Shown here: positions 1 through 6,796 of the stretch, piece by piece
Layout of the letters: every line of letters starts with the position of its first letter
Numbering within the stretch: position 1 is the stretch's first letter
NCBI GenBank assembly: GCA_946482355.1
Contig: CAMLRE010000009.1
Span: forward strand, 1 to 15,039
Source of the DNA: an uncultured Bdellovibrio sp.
Lineage (GTDB): Bacteria > Bdellovibrionota > Bdellovibrionia > Bdellovibrionales > Bdellovibrionaceae
Length of the DNA stretch: 15,039 bases
Reading direction: 5' to 3'
Translations under genes and position numbers: made by a program
Notes under the pieces: model-generated
Database searches by the model: none
What the model was told of the DNA's origin: nothing
What the model saw: the letters and a program-made list of their open reading frames with translations, nothing else

Positions 1-82
1 CCTGCACGCTTTCAGCGAATAAATATTTTTGCACTATGGAAGTTCTAGTACCACGACCCCAAAAGAAAAAAGGAGATTCAAA

Positions 83-529
83 ATGAAATCACTATTAGTG
101 AGCTTACTGTTATTTGCTTTCGCGCAAGGAGCGCACGCAGCCCTTGTACCTTTAAATGAAGGACAGTCGAAAAAAATCTACACTATTTTAGCCGGCTATG
201 GCCTAAGAGATCCGCGCCCGGCACAGATGGAAACTTTAGAATGGGCTAAACCCGCAGTCTGTTTAAGAGAAGTTAACGGCGGCGTTCATTACACATGTCA
301 GGTTCACGATAATTTTCATAATGTGAATGTGCAAAGAACCGGAACGCTGGCTAAAAAATTATACGATTTTATTAAAGGCGTAAACGGAGCCAATTGTGAA
401 GGTAACAGATGTTTAACGACGACAAAAGAAATTCAGTGCACACACTACTGGCCGAATAAAGATAATCCACCACCAAGACATTACTTCTGTCAGATTGATA
501 AAATTTCTGCCGGTATGAATGAAAATTAA
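83..529 (+). CDS. Secreted six-cysteine protein, tandem paralogue 1
   Basis: Function unknown; I do not recognise the family. The 148-aa product starts at an ATG preceded by AGGAG with a 7-nt spacer; the longer open frame from base 29 has no ribosome site. Residues 1-19 form a signal peptide (KSLLVSLLLFAFA core, probable cleavage after AHA), so the mature protein should reach the periplasm or outside. Six cysteines (C60, C72, C105, C110, C119, C136) match those of the next gene, suggesting three disulfides. Shared blocks with the downstream copy include EWAKP, GVHY, VHD, NVNV and AKKLYD. The two genes arose by duplication and sit in tandem with a terminator between them. The six-Cys secreted layout would fit an inhibitor, a binding protein or a structural protein, but nothing in the sequence decides this. 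Confidence 0.85.
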   Translation: MKSLLVSLLLFAFAQGAHAALVPLNEGQSKKIYTILAGYGLRDPRPAQMETLEWAKPAVCLREVNGGVHYTCQVHDNFHNVNVQRTGTLAKKLYDFIKGVNGANCEGNRCLTTTKEIQCTHYWPNKDNPPPRHYFCQIDKISAGMNEN

Positions 530-536
530 AATAAAT

Positions 537-571
537 AAAAAGAGCGTGTTCACAAATTCACGCTCTTTTTT
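537..571 (+). terminator. Intrinsic terminator or attenuator between the paralogues
   Basis: The stem GAGCGTG (542-548) pairs perfectly with CACGCTC (559-565) around a 10-nt loop. It is flanked by A5 and followed by six T, so A-U pairs lengthen the stem. The T-run ends exactly where the AGGAG of the next gene begins (572-576). It can end transcription of the first paralogue or act as a partial terminator lowering expression of the second. Confidence 0.8.
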
Positions 572-583
572 AGGAGAATTAAA

Positions 584-1006
584 ATGAAATCTTTATTAGT
601 AACTCTGTTACTTTTTACCTTTACCCAAACAAGTTATGCGGCTTTTTCATTAGACCAGGTGGCTTCAAAAAAAGTTTACAATGCGCTGGCGGCCTTTGGC
701 TTACGTTGGGATGAACCAACTCTTCTAAGAACTGACGAGTGGGCAAAGCCTGTTAAATGTTTAAAAGAAGTTGAAGACGGCGTTCATTATTTGTGTTTGG
801 TGCACGATCAGTTTCGTAATGTGAATGTAACGAGATCAGGAGCCGCCGCTAAAAAATTATATGACTTAGTTTCAATTTATAAAGGCACAACCTGCGGTTT
901 AGATGGTCGCTGTTCGACTTTCGCGCCAGATATTAAGTGCATTCACAATTGGAAAAGAAAAGGCAGTCCTCAGCCTGAAACTTATTACTCTTGTCTGTTT
1001 GAATAA
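584..1006 (+). CDS. Secreted six-cysteine protein, tandem paralogue 2
   Basis: A 140-aa paralogue of the preceding gene, with an ATG preceded by AGGAG and the same 7-nt spacer. The signal peptide is nearly identical in its first ten residues and ends around SYA (18-19). All six cysteines are kept (C59, C71, C104, C110, C119, C137), as are the EWAKP, DGVHY, VHD, NVNV and AAKKLYD blocks. The region between the third and fourth cysteines and the C-terminal tail have diverged most; the tail is shorter than in copy 1. Function is unknown. Because a terminator lies just upstream of its ribosome site and no clear promoter is visible in the 54-bp gap, expression probably depends on readthrough from copy 1. 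The gene is convergent with the - strand cluster, 17 bp away. Confidence 0.85.
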   Translation: MKSLLVTLLLFTFTQTSYAAFSLDQVASKKVYNALAAFGLRWDEPTLLRTDEWAKPVKCLKEVEDGVHYLCLVHDQFRNVNVTRSGAAAKKLYDLVSIYKGTTCGLDGRCSTFAPDIKCIHNWKRKGSPQPETYYSCLFE

Positions 1007-1023
1007 AACAGAAGATTGAAAAA

Positions 1024-1557
1024 TTATAAACCAGATTTGCGGAATTGTTTAATTCCTAAAGCCACAAGAGCGCGAACAGCTTCAGTGTCAGAACTTAAAT
1101 TGAAAGTTTCGCGCACTTGCGCAATCGCTTCTAAAGTTTTTTGATCAAAACCTACAGAATTTAAATCAGTCGAAACGCGCGATTGGCTAACAGTGGTTGT
1201 TGTCACGTGTGACGTAGAAACTGCAGCAGCCGTGGCTGTGGCGTTCATTTGCGAAGCCTGAACATGATGTTGTTGTGCCGGTGGCATGTGAACAGAAGCC
1301 GCTGTAGCGATTTGTTGCGGTGACTGAAAGTCTCCCATCATTGAAGCTAACGATTTTAATTCTTGTTTGAAATTCTGAATGCTAGGCGTTTCTAAAGCCG
1401 CATCGCCATTGCGTTGCGCTTTTAAATAAAGACCGACCAAGATGTTTTGATCTTGCGCCATTTCTTTTACAGACGATGATTGTGATAACAACCAAGCGTA
1501 AGCTTTCTGTAAAGTGTCTTTAGTGTATGCCTGAGGAGGCAACGGATTAACTGCCAT
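1024..1557 (-). CDS. Hypothetical protein with ribbon-helix-helix-like C-terminus
   Basis: A 177-aa protein if started at the ATG of MAVNPLPP. The frame stays open to a TTG at 1620, but the extra 21 residues look unlike protein and neither start has a good ribosome site. Three parts are visible: a helical N-terminus (10-50), a low-complexity linker rich in Ala, Gln, Thr, Ser and His (about 82-128), and a C-terminal segment (136-173: FDQKTLEAI, then LSSDTEAVRALVALGIKQF). That last segment has the strand-helix-helix pattern of CopG/Arc ribbon-helix-helix DNA-binding domains. The assignment rests on the look of the sequence and is tentative. The gene lies about 100 bp downstream of the sigma-54 activator on the same strand and may be its last co-transcribed partner, perhaps a DNA-binding accessory factor. 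Confidence 0.7.
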   Translation of the reverse strand: MAVNPLPPQAYTKDTLQKAYAWLLSQSSSVKEMAQDQNILVGLYLKAQRNGDAALETPSIQNFKQELKSLASMMGDFQSPQQIATAASVHMPPAQQHHVQASQMNATATAAAVSTSHVTTTTVSQSRVSTDLNSVGFDQKTLEAIAQVRETFNLSSDTEAVRALVALGIKQFRKSGL

Positions 1558-1661
1558 AGGGTGTAAACGGTAAGGTTTCCCTATATTCGAGTCAATTGTA
1601 ATACACTGATAACGCTGCAAAATTTTTTTGTAAGATTCTGCAGTTTATTTTCTAATCAACA

Positions 1662-3233
1662 CTAGTCTTGATCAACTTTTGCGTATTCTTTCGCCACGAT
1701 TCCATACTTTTCTATTTTGCGTAGTAAAGTCTTCTTCGGAATGTTTGCGTGAAGAGCAGTTTGATTGATTTTTCCCTTAAAAGTTTTTAAGGCCTTGATA
1801 ATAAACTGTTTTTCGAACTCTTCTTTTTGAGCATTGAAATCAAGCATGCCGTTTGATGAAACACTGATGTTCATTAAGTCGCCATCTAAATCATCATCGC
1901 CGTCAATTTCAGAATCTGAGTCAACCGATAAATCATCGTCGTCGTCAGAATCTGTCATGCCCATTGTTACTGCAGTTGCGCCTGACATTTGTTGAAGAGT
2001 TTCTGATTGACTCTGAATCTTATCCATAGCGTCGATTAAACTGATTCCAGCAGCCATCAAAACCGCTTCAGGTAAGCTTCCTAAAGTAATTTGATTTCCT
2101 GATTCAAGCACGAATGAATGTTCAATCACGTTTTCTAATTCACGGATATTTCCTGGCCAGTTGTAACGTTTCATTGCATCGAGTGCATCTTTTGTTACGC
2201 CATTAATTTTTTTGCCGTGAGCATTGTTGAATTTTTTAATGAAGATATTAATTAAAACTTCTAAGTCATCTTTACGATCACAAAGTTGCGGTAAAATAAT
2301 AGGTACAACATTTAAACGATAGAATAAATCTTCGCGGAATTTGCCTTCTTCCATCATTTTTTCTAAAGGACGGTTAGTGGCTGCGATAATGCGAACGTTT
2401 GTTGGAATCTCGCGGTTAGAACCTACTGGCGTAAATACTTTTTCTTGTAACACGCGTAAGATTTTAACTTGCATTAACTGTGGCATGTCGCCCACTTCAT
2501 CTAAGAAAAGTGTTCCGCCTTCAGCGAACTGGAATTTACCGATTTTACGTTGGTCAGCACCAGTGAAAGAACCTTTTTCGTGACCAAATAATTCTGATTC
2601 AAATAAGTTTTCTGGAATAGCTGAGCAGTTGATCGCAACGAATTTTTCATCTTTGCGGGCACTATTAAAGTGAATCGCTTTAGCTACAAGTTCTTTACCT
2701 GTTCCCGAAGCTCCGCGAACTAATACCGGAGTATCAACTTTCGCCAGCTTGTGGATCACATTAAAAACCTTTTGCATTTGTGAAGTGTTACCGATGATTT
2801 TGCGGCCTTCATCCACAAATACCGGAGACGATACAGCTAAATTAGAGATCATGCGGTGAGCGTTGATCGCGCGGTCGATTAAAGCTGTTAAATCATCACC
2901 TGAAATTGGTTTTGATAAGAAGTTATAAGCTCCGTCCTTAACGGCTGCTACAGCGGCTTCTACAGTCGCGTGTGCCGTTAACATTAAGACGATAATGCCT
3001 GGGTCGAATTCTTTGATGGCTTTTAAGGTCGCTAAGCCATTCATTCTTGGCATGTCGACATCTAAGATCACGATGTCATAGATACGTTTAGTATTATCAG
3101 TAGCTTTGATTTTTTCTAGTGCGTTTACACCGTCAAAAGCCTCTTCGATAGAGAATCTGCGAGTAGCTTCTAAGGCCGAGCGGATCGAGAAGCGAAGCGC
3201 TTGATCGTCATCAACAACTAATACCTTTAACAT
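1662..3233 (-). CDS. NtrC-family sigma-54-dependent response regulator
   Basis: A 523-aa activator. The start chosen is the ATG of MLKVLVVDDD, preceded by GGGGG with a 7-nt spacer; the frame upstream to 3314 lacks a ribosome site and precedes a canonical receiver start. The receiver domain (1-120) has D8-D10, phosphoacceptor D58, T86 and K108. The AAA+ domain (about 147-385) has Walker A GASGTGKE (174-181), loop motif GSFTGA (221-226, a variant of GAFTGA), Walker B LFLDE, and RLNVVPI. The C-terminal Fis-type helix-turn-helix covers about 470-512. Between AAA+ and Fis lies an unusual linker with an Asp/Ser-rich acidic stretch (427-452). Such proteins bind upstream palindromes and remodel sigma-54 polymerase with ATP. 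The two kinases in the cluster are likely phosphodonors, and the sigma-54 promoter before the maturase gene is the obvious target. Confidence 0.95.
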   Translation of the reverse strand: MLKVLVVDDDQALRFSIRSALEATRRFSIEEAFDGVNALEKIKATDNTKRIYDIVILDVDMPRMNGLATLKAIKEFDPGIIVLMLTAHATVEAAVAAVKDGAYNFLSKPISGDDLTALIDRAINAHRMISNLAVSSPVFVDEGRKIIGNTSQMQKVFNVIHKLAKVDTPVLVRGASGTGKELVAKAIHFNSARKDEKFVAINCSAIPENLFESELFGHEKGSFTGADQRKIGKFQFAEGGTLFLDEVGDMPQLMQVKILRVLQEKVFTPVGSNREIPTNVRIIAATNRPLEKMMEEGKFREDLFYRLNVVPIILPQLCDRKDDLEVLINIFIKKFNNAHGKKINGVTKDALDAMKRYNWPGNIRELENVIEHSFVLESGNQITLGSLPEAVLMAAGISLIDAMDKIQSQSETLQQMSGATAVTMGMTDSDDDDDLSVDSDSEIDGDDDLDGDLMNISVSSNGMLDFNAQKEEFEKQFIIKALKTFKGKINQTALHANIPKKTLLRKIEKYGIVAKEYAKVDQD

Positions 3234-3373
3234 AGAATTTCCCCCAAAAACGATATGCCCAACGGTATAGCATAGGGTTTTAAGATTTTCCCAACGAAAA
3301 AAGCAAAATGACACCAGCTAGGAATTGTTTACTTAGCGAGCAGAAACTCTATTAGCTGTGTTTTAGGTGTGTT

Positions 3374-5242
3374 TTATTTATCAAGAGGCAGTTCTACCGT
3401 GAATTTAGAGCCCTTGTCCTGGCTTGAATCCACCGTAATTTTGCCCTTATGCAATTCTACGAAGTATTGGGCTAAATAAAGCCCAAGGCCCGATCCTTTG
3501 ATCGTTGTGGTCTTCGCATTATGGGTGCGAAAGAATTTCATGAAAATATTAGGAAGGTCTTCTTGCGGAATACCCATACCCTGATCTTGGAATTCGATAA
3601 TAAGGCTATCGTTTTCTTCGCGGGTACGGATATGAACCGTAGACTCTTCAGGAGAGTACTTAATCGCGTTTTCTAGAAGGTTTGAGAACACCTGCTTCAT
3701 AAGCTCAGGGTCAACGCTAGTAGGAAACATCGGCTCAAGCTCTTGGATGATCTTGATCTTTTTAACGTTCGCTAAGAACTGGTGTTTCTTAACGACTTCA
3801 GCGACTAGGGCGTTAATGTCTTTAGATTGTTTGTGAAGTTGTACGCCTTGGCTTTCGATGCTTCCGTATTGAAGAATAGCGTTGATGAACTTTAATAGAT
3901 CGTCAGAGCTATGGCGGATCGTATCTAGCGCCTCACGCTGGTGCGGGGATAGTTGTACCGGGTCTTTGTAAATAACTTCAGTCATGCCCGTAATACGCGC
4001 GATAGGTGTTTTTAGATCATGCGACATCATTGAGATGAAGTTTGTTTTAAGCTGTTCTACTTCAGAGAGTAGTTTGTGTTTTTGGTAGTATTCCCATGAC
4101 TTGCGATTCTCGCGGATTAAGCGGTACGGGATGAAGAAGTAGTAGCAGAGGAAGATGGCCATTAATGGATGTGCTAGGTCGAACCATAAACCCAGAGATA
4201 CAAATAATATGAAGCCTAAGAAAGTCACGCCAACGAATGTTCCCCCCAAGATGAGAAGGCCCTGTGCTGGTGTTAAGGAAAGCGTTACATAAACCGTTAA
4301 CAATGAAATCAAGATTGTGACGGCGATATTTAAAGCCTGAGGTACTTTGATTGGCGCATTATTATCAATTAATGTTTGAATTTGATTTGCTTGTAGTTCG
4401 GCTTTTGTCATTGCCGTAGTTTCTTTTGAAAAGGGAGTTGTTACATAATCCCATGCAGACTTTTCCGAGTTTGAACCTACAATAACAACTCTATCTTTGA
4501 ATGTTTCGGCAGGTACCTTTTTGTCGAAAACTTCGTCGAATGTGTAGGTCGGGAATGAGCCTTTTTTGTGATAATTCACGTAAAGTTGCAAAGAATCTAA
4601 ATAGTAAAACTGTCCTCTGATTTTTTCGATATTTTGAATTTCAGGGTTGTAGTACGAGGCGATAATTGGCTGTGCCATTGATTTATCTTGGTACTGGAAC
4701 ATTAATCTTCTGGACACGCCATCTGCGCCAAATGATTTTTTATCTGCACCTATTGGCATTGAGGATAGTTCGACATCTTCAAGCGGAGCTTTAAGCGACA
4801 GTTTCTCTGTAACTCCACGCATTTGAATTTCTTGGGTCGAAATAAGAATTTCAGGGTGTTCTTTTACGAATTTTGCAAATTGCAACTTTTCTTCAACCGT
4901 ACCACTGATATCAGGATATTCTCCGCTTTCAGTATAGAACTCAAAGACTACATATTTTGGCTTTTGAGCTATAATGTTTTCTAGGAGTTTAACGTGATCT
5001 TTGAAGCTTGGATCTTTTTGAAATCGCTGGATGGTTTGGCCAGTAATTAAAACAATCGAAATAGGGGTTTCAGTAGTTTTGAATTTTGAATGAAGAAAAG
5101 CGTTGAAGGAAACTCGAGCGTCATAAAGATAGCTCTCAATAAAATCTAACTTAAGAATGGAAATCAGAGCTGCTGCAGTTACCGCCAAGATTATGCGGAT
5201 GATTAGATACTTCGCGCTAAGCTTAGGCTTTATAGAATCCAA
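3374..5242 (-). CDS. CHASE2-domain sensor histidine kinase (downstream of the peptide gene)
   Basis: A 622-aa membrane kinase. One N-terminal membrane helix (about 12-31) is followed by a large extracytoplasmic CHASE2-type sensor (about 35-295, with DARVSF and the RVVIVGSNS block near 251-259), then three membrane helices (about 303-375), the classic CHASE2 topology. The cytoplasmic part has a HisKA H-box with phosphorylatable H408 in SHDLKTP, N-box N521/N525, G1 DQGMGIP (553-559), F-box IFMKFFR and G2 GSGLGLYL (583-590), so it looks fully active. The start is a TTG, 3 bp after the stop of the 28-codon peptide gene, with no Shine-Dalgarno site; translation is probably coupled to the peptide. 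The sigma-54 activator gene follows after 140 bp. The ligand is unknown; the neighbouring modified peptide is an attractive candidate. Confidence 0.93.
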   Translation of the reverse strand: MDSIKPKLSAKYLIIRIILAVTAAALISILKLDFIESYLYDARVSFNAFLHSKFKTTETPISIVLITGQTIQRFQKDPSFKDHVKLLENIIAQKPKYVVFEFYTESGEYPDISGTVEEKLQFAKFVKEHPEILISTQEIQMRGVTEKLSLKAPLEDVELSSMPIGADKKSFGADGVSRRLMFQYQDKSMAQPIIASYYNPEIQNIEKIRGQFYYLDSLQLYVNYHKKGSFPTYTFDEVFDKKVPAETFKDRVVIVGSNSEKSAWDYVTTPFSKETTAMTKAELQANQIQTLIDNNAPIKVPQALNIAVTILISLLTVYVTLSLTPAQGLLILGGTFVGVTFLGFILFVSLGLWFDLAHPLMAIFLCYYFFIPYRLIRENRKSWEYYQKHKLLSEVEQLKTNFISMMSHDLKTPIARITGMTEVIYKDPVQLSPHQREALDTIRHSSDDLLKFINAILQYGSIESQGVQLHKQSKDINALVAEVVKKHQFLANVKKIKIIQELEPMFPTSVDPELMKQVFSNLLENAIKYSPEESTVHIRTREENDSLIIEFQDQGMGIPQEDLPNIFMKFFRTHNAKTTTIKGSGLGLYLAQYFVELHKGKITVDSSQDKGSKFTVELPLDK

Positions 5243-5245
5243 GAA

Positions 5246-5332
5246 TTAAATCTTAGGAGGGCACTCGTGGCTTGTTGTAGGTCCTTCAGAAGCAACTACT
5301 TTTGGTTTTACTTTTTGGATGTGTTTTTTCAT
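5246..5332 (-). CDS. Putative RiPP precursor peptide (28 aa)
   Basis: A 28-residue open frame between the radical SAM maturase and the second CHASE2 kinase. The ATG at 5332 has GGGGG (5344-5340) with a 7-nt spacer, the same arrangement as the response regulator gene. The earlier ATG at 5336 is too close to that site and gives a different 16-residue frame. The N-terminal part is lysine-rich and could be a leader (MKKHIQKVKPK); the C-terminal part reads GPTTSHECPPKI, with a single Cys24 next to His22-Glu23 and before Pro25-Pro26. Cys24 is a plausible site for radical thioether or other modification. There is no hydrophobic signal sequence. The gene lies 20 bp after the maturase stop and 3 bp before the kinase start, so all three are almost certainly co-transcribed. 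The precursor role is inferred from context and composition, not from homology. Confidence 0.72.
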   Translation of the reverse strand: MKKHIQKVKPKVVASEGPTTSHECPPKI

Positions 5333-5352
5333 ACATTATCCCCCGATAAAGA

Positions 5353-6690
5353 TCAGTTTTTAGCCGATCTGCTTATTTTATAATATGCTAACGCCGTCAA
5401 AATCAAGCTTCTAGTTCGTTCACAGAAAAATTGATCTTTCTTGTGTTTGTGCCCATTACTCATTTTATTTACATACATACAGCCCCCTCCGCAAAGGTGG
5501 CGTGCCCAGCAGGTTTGGCAATTATTAAGTTCTATTAAAGATTTTGAATACTTAGCTAGTATGGCCTCATCTAGCTGTTCATTTTCACCTAGAACTTCTG
5601 ATTTTTTGCCAACTTCCCAAACGCATGAATAGAGCTTATTTTTGGCATCTATGGCTAGATAAGATTTTCCTGCTCCACACAAATTTTCAACCCGGCGTTG
5701 AGAGTCTAAAATCGAAAAATAGGTATCAAAGGCAAGAAGTTTACGAAGTTTTTCTTCGCCACCTGTTGAATAAGCTAGATTAGCAATTTGATTCATTTGC
5801 TCAATGTAAGCTTTCTGAACCTCAGGTGAGTATCCTGCCACATCGAATGTAAAGTCGCACCAATCGGGATTTAAAGTCTCAAAGAATTTGTATGTCTCTA
5901 GCATGTTTGGACTTTTACTTGAGCAAACCGCAGATAGCCCAAAGCTAGTGATATTCCCACGGTCTTTGGCGATTTCTTTGATGCCTGCTAAGATCATATC
6001 TGTTGTACTTTGTCCATTTTTAGAAGGACGAGCTACGTCGTTATATTCCTTTGGTCCATCAAGGCTAATTTTTAGCTGAATTTTCATTGAACGAACAATC
6101 TCCAAAGTCTTTCCTGTAAGAAGGGTACCGTTCGTTACAATTTGAAGAACTGGAATAAAATGTGTTTTTTTAGCTTCTTCGAAAAGATAATTGTGAATAG
6201 CAAGAACTGCTTCAGGGTGTAGAAGCGGCTCTCCTCCAACAAAGCTGATTGAAAATTTTTGACCAGGTTTTAATTTTGAGATGAAAAACTTTAACTGAGG
6301 TAAAGTTTTTTCTACAGATAGCTTATTCATGGGCTCACCGTAGGTGCCATCTCCGCCGGCTGCACAATAGCTACATTTTAAATTGCAAATTTGATTTACA
6401 TTTAAAGTGATCGAGCGAATTCCAAACTCAATTTTGCCACTTTTAGCATTTGGATTTACTTCAGTATTCCATTCGTTAAGAGCGTCAAAGGCTTCCTTTT
6501 CTTCAGGATTGACTGGAACTTTGACATCAGGAATCTCCCCTGTAGTAACGGGAATCGGTGTCATCTGGGCAAATGACTCAGGGCTAATATCTGCGATTTC
6601 CATATTATACGCGTGAAAAGCTGTAATAGATTCGTCCTCAGCTTTAAACGCGATAATTTCTTTATGTCGGCGCAGTTCTAACGGTTTCAT
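5353..6690 (-). CDS. Radical SAM/SPASM peptide-modifying enzyme
   Basis: A 445-aa cytoplasmic iron-sulfur enzyme. Residues 1-90 are an N-terminal extension of the kind found before the catalytic core in peptide maturases and may bind the precursor. The radical SAM core has the 4Fe-4S motif CNLKCSYC (C102, C106, C109), GGEP (152-155) and SLDGP (209-213). The C-terminal SPASM domain has C338, C356, the cluster C391-x2-C394-x5-C400-x3-C404 with CGGGC, and C423, enough to hold auxiliary clusters. SPASM maturases install thioether, C-C or C-O links, or epimerise residues, in ribosomal peptides; others mature enzymes (anSME, QhpD). A 28-codon peptide gene 20 bp downstream makes a RiPP role most likely. 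Expression should depend on the -24/-12 promoter ending about 30 bp upstream of the ATG. The ribosome site (AAGAGA) is weak. Confidence 0.93.
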   Translation of the reverse strand: MKPLELRRHKEIIAFKAEDESITAFHAYNMEIADISPESFAQMTPIPVTTGEIPDVKVPVNPEEKEAFDALNEWNTEVNPNAKSGKIEFGIRSITLNVNQICNLKCSYCAAGGDGTYGEPMNKLSVEKTLPQLKFFISKLKPGQKFSISFVGGEPLLHPEAVLAIHNYLFEEAKKTHFIPVLQIVTNGTLLTGKTLEIVRSMKIQLKISLDGPKEYNDVARPSKNGQSTTDMILAGIKEIAKDRGNITSFGLSAVCSSKSPNMLETYKFFETLNPDWCDFTFDVAGYSPEVQKAYIEQMNQIANLAYSTGGEEKLRKLLAFDTYFSILDSQRRVENLCGAGKSYLAIDAKNKLYSCVWEVGKKSEVLGENEQLDEAILAKYSKSLIELNNCQTCWARHLCGGGCMYVNKMSNGHKHKKDQFFCERTRSLILTALAYYKISRSAKN

Positions 6691-6720
6691 TTTGTCTCTT
6701 TATTTCTGAATCTAATTTAG

Positions 6721-6740
6721 AATAGCAATCTTAGAGCCAA
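6721..6740 (-). promoter_or_regulatory. Sigma-54 (-24/-12) promoter of the maturase-peptide-kinase operon
   Basis: Read on the - strand, the site is TTGGCTCTAAGATTGCT. It has TGGC at -24, TTGCT at -12 and exactly ten bases between the invariant GG (6738-6737) and GC (6726-6725), as sigma-54 requires; it departs from TGGCACG only at two less conserved positions. The predicted start is near 6713, giving a leader of about 23 nt before the maturase ATG. A sigma-54 activator is encoded in the same cluster. Confidence 0.8.
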
Positions 6741-6767
6741 TTGAAAGTATCTTGCCGAATTTGTTAA

Positions 6768-6781
6768 GGTTTATATAAACC
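6768..6781. promoter_or_regulatory. 14-bp perfect palindrome, candidate upstream activator site
   Basis: GGTTTATATAAACC is a perfect palindrome in the 106-bp gap between the first kinase and the maturase gene. It is centred about 60 bp upstream of the predicted sigma-54 start and about 37 bp from the -24 element. Fis-type activators bind such dyads upstream of -24/-12 promoters, so the co-encoded NtrC-like regulator is the natural candidate. It is rather close and only one copy is seen; an unrelated repressor site is possible. Confidence 0.5.
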
Positions 6782-6796
6782 GTTAGGACTTTAGTA

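Noticed and set aside
1615..1643. CTGCA...TGCAG inverted repeat between the response regulator and the RHH-like gene
   Set aside because: Five-base arms around a 19-base AT-rich spacer are expected by chance, and no T-run follows.
3234..3314. N-terminal extension of the response regulator
   Set aside because: The receiver domain begins exactly at MLKVLVVDDD behind a GGGGG ribosome site. The upstream residues do not resemble any domain and have no start signal.
3301..3320. Sigma-54-like TGG...TTGC upstream of the response regulator (- strand)
   Set aside because: The GG to GC spacing is nine bases instead of ten, which normally abolishes sigma-54 recognition.
5350..5370. AGATC/GATCT hairpin at the end of the maturase gene as a terminator
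   Set aside because: The stem is only five pairs with an 11-nt loop and no T-run on the - strand. The downstream peptide needs readthrough.
5267..5383. A + strand 38-codon frame starting GTG with a perfect AGGAGG site, antisense to the RiPP peptide
   Set aside because: The AGGAGG is just the complement of the peptide's Pro-Pro-Lys codons. The translation is Phe/Cys-rich antisense of a Lys-rich sequence and overlaps the end of the maturase gene.
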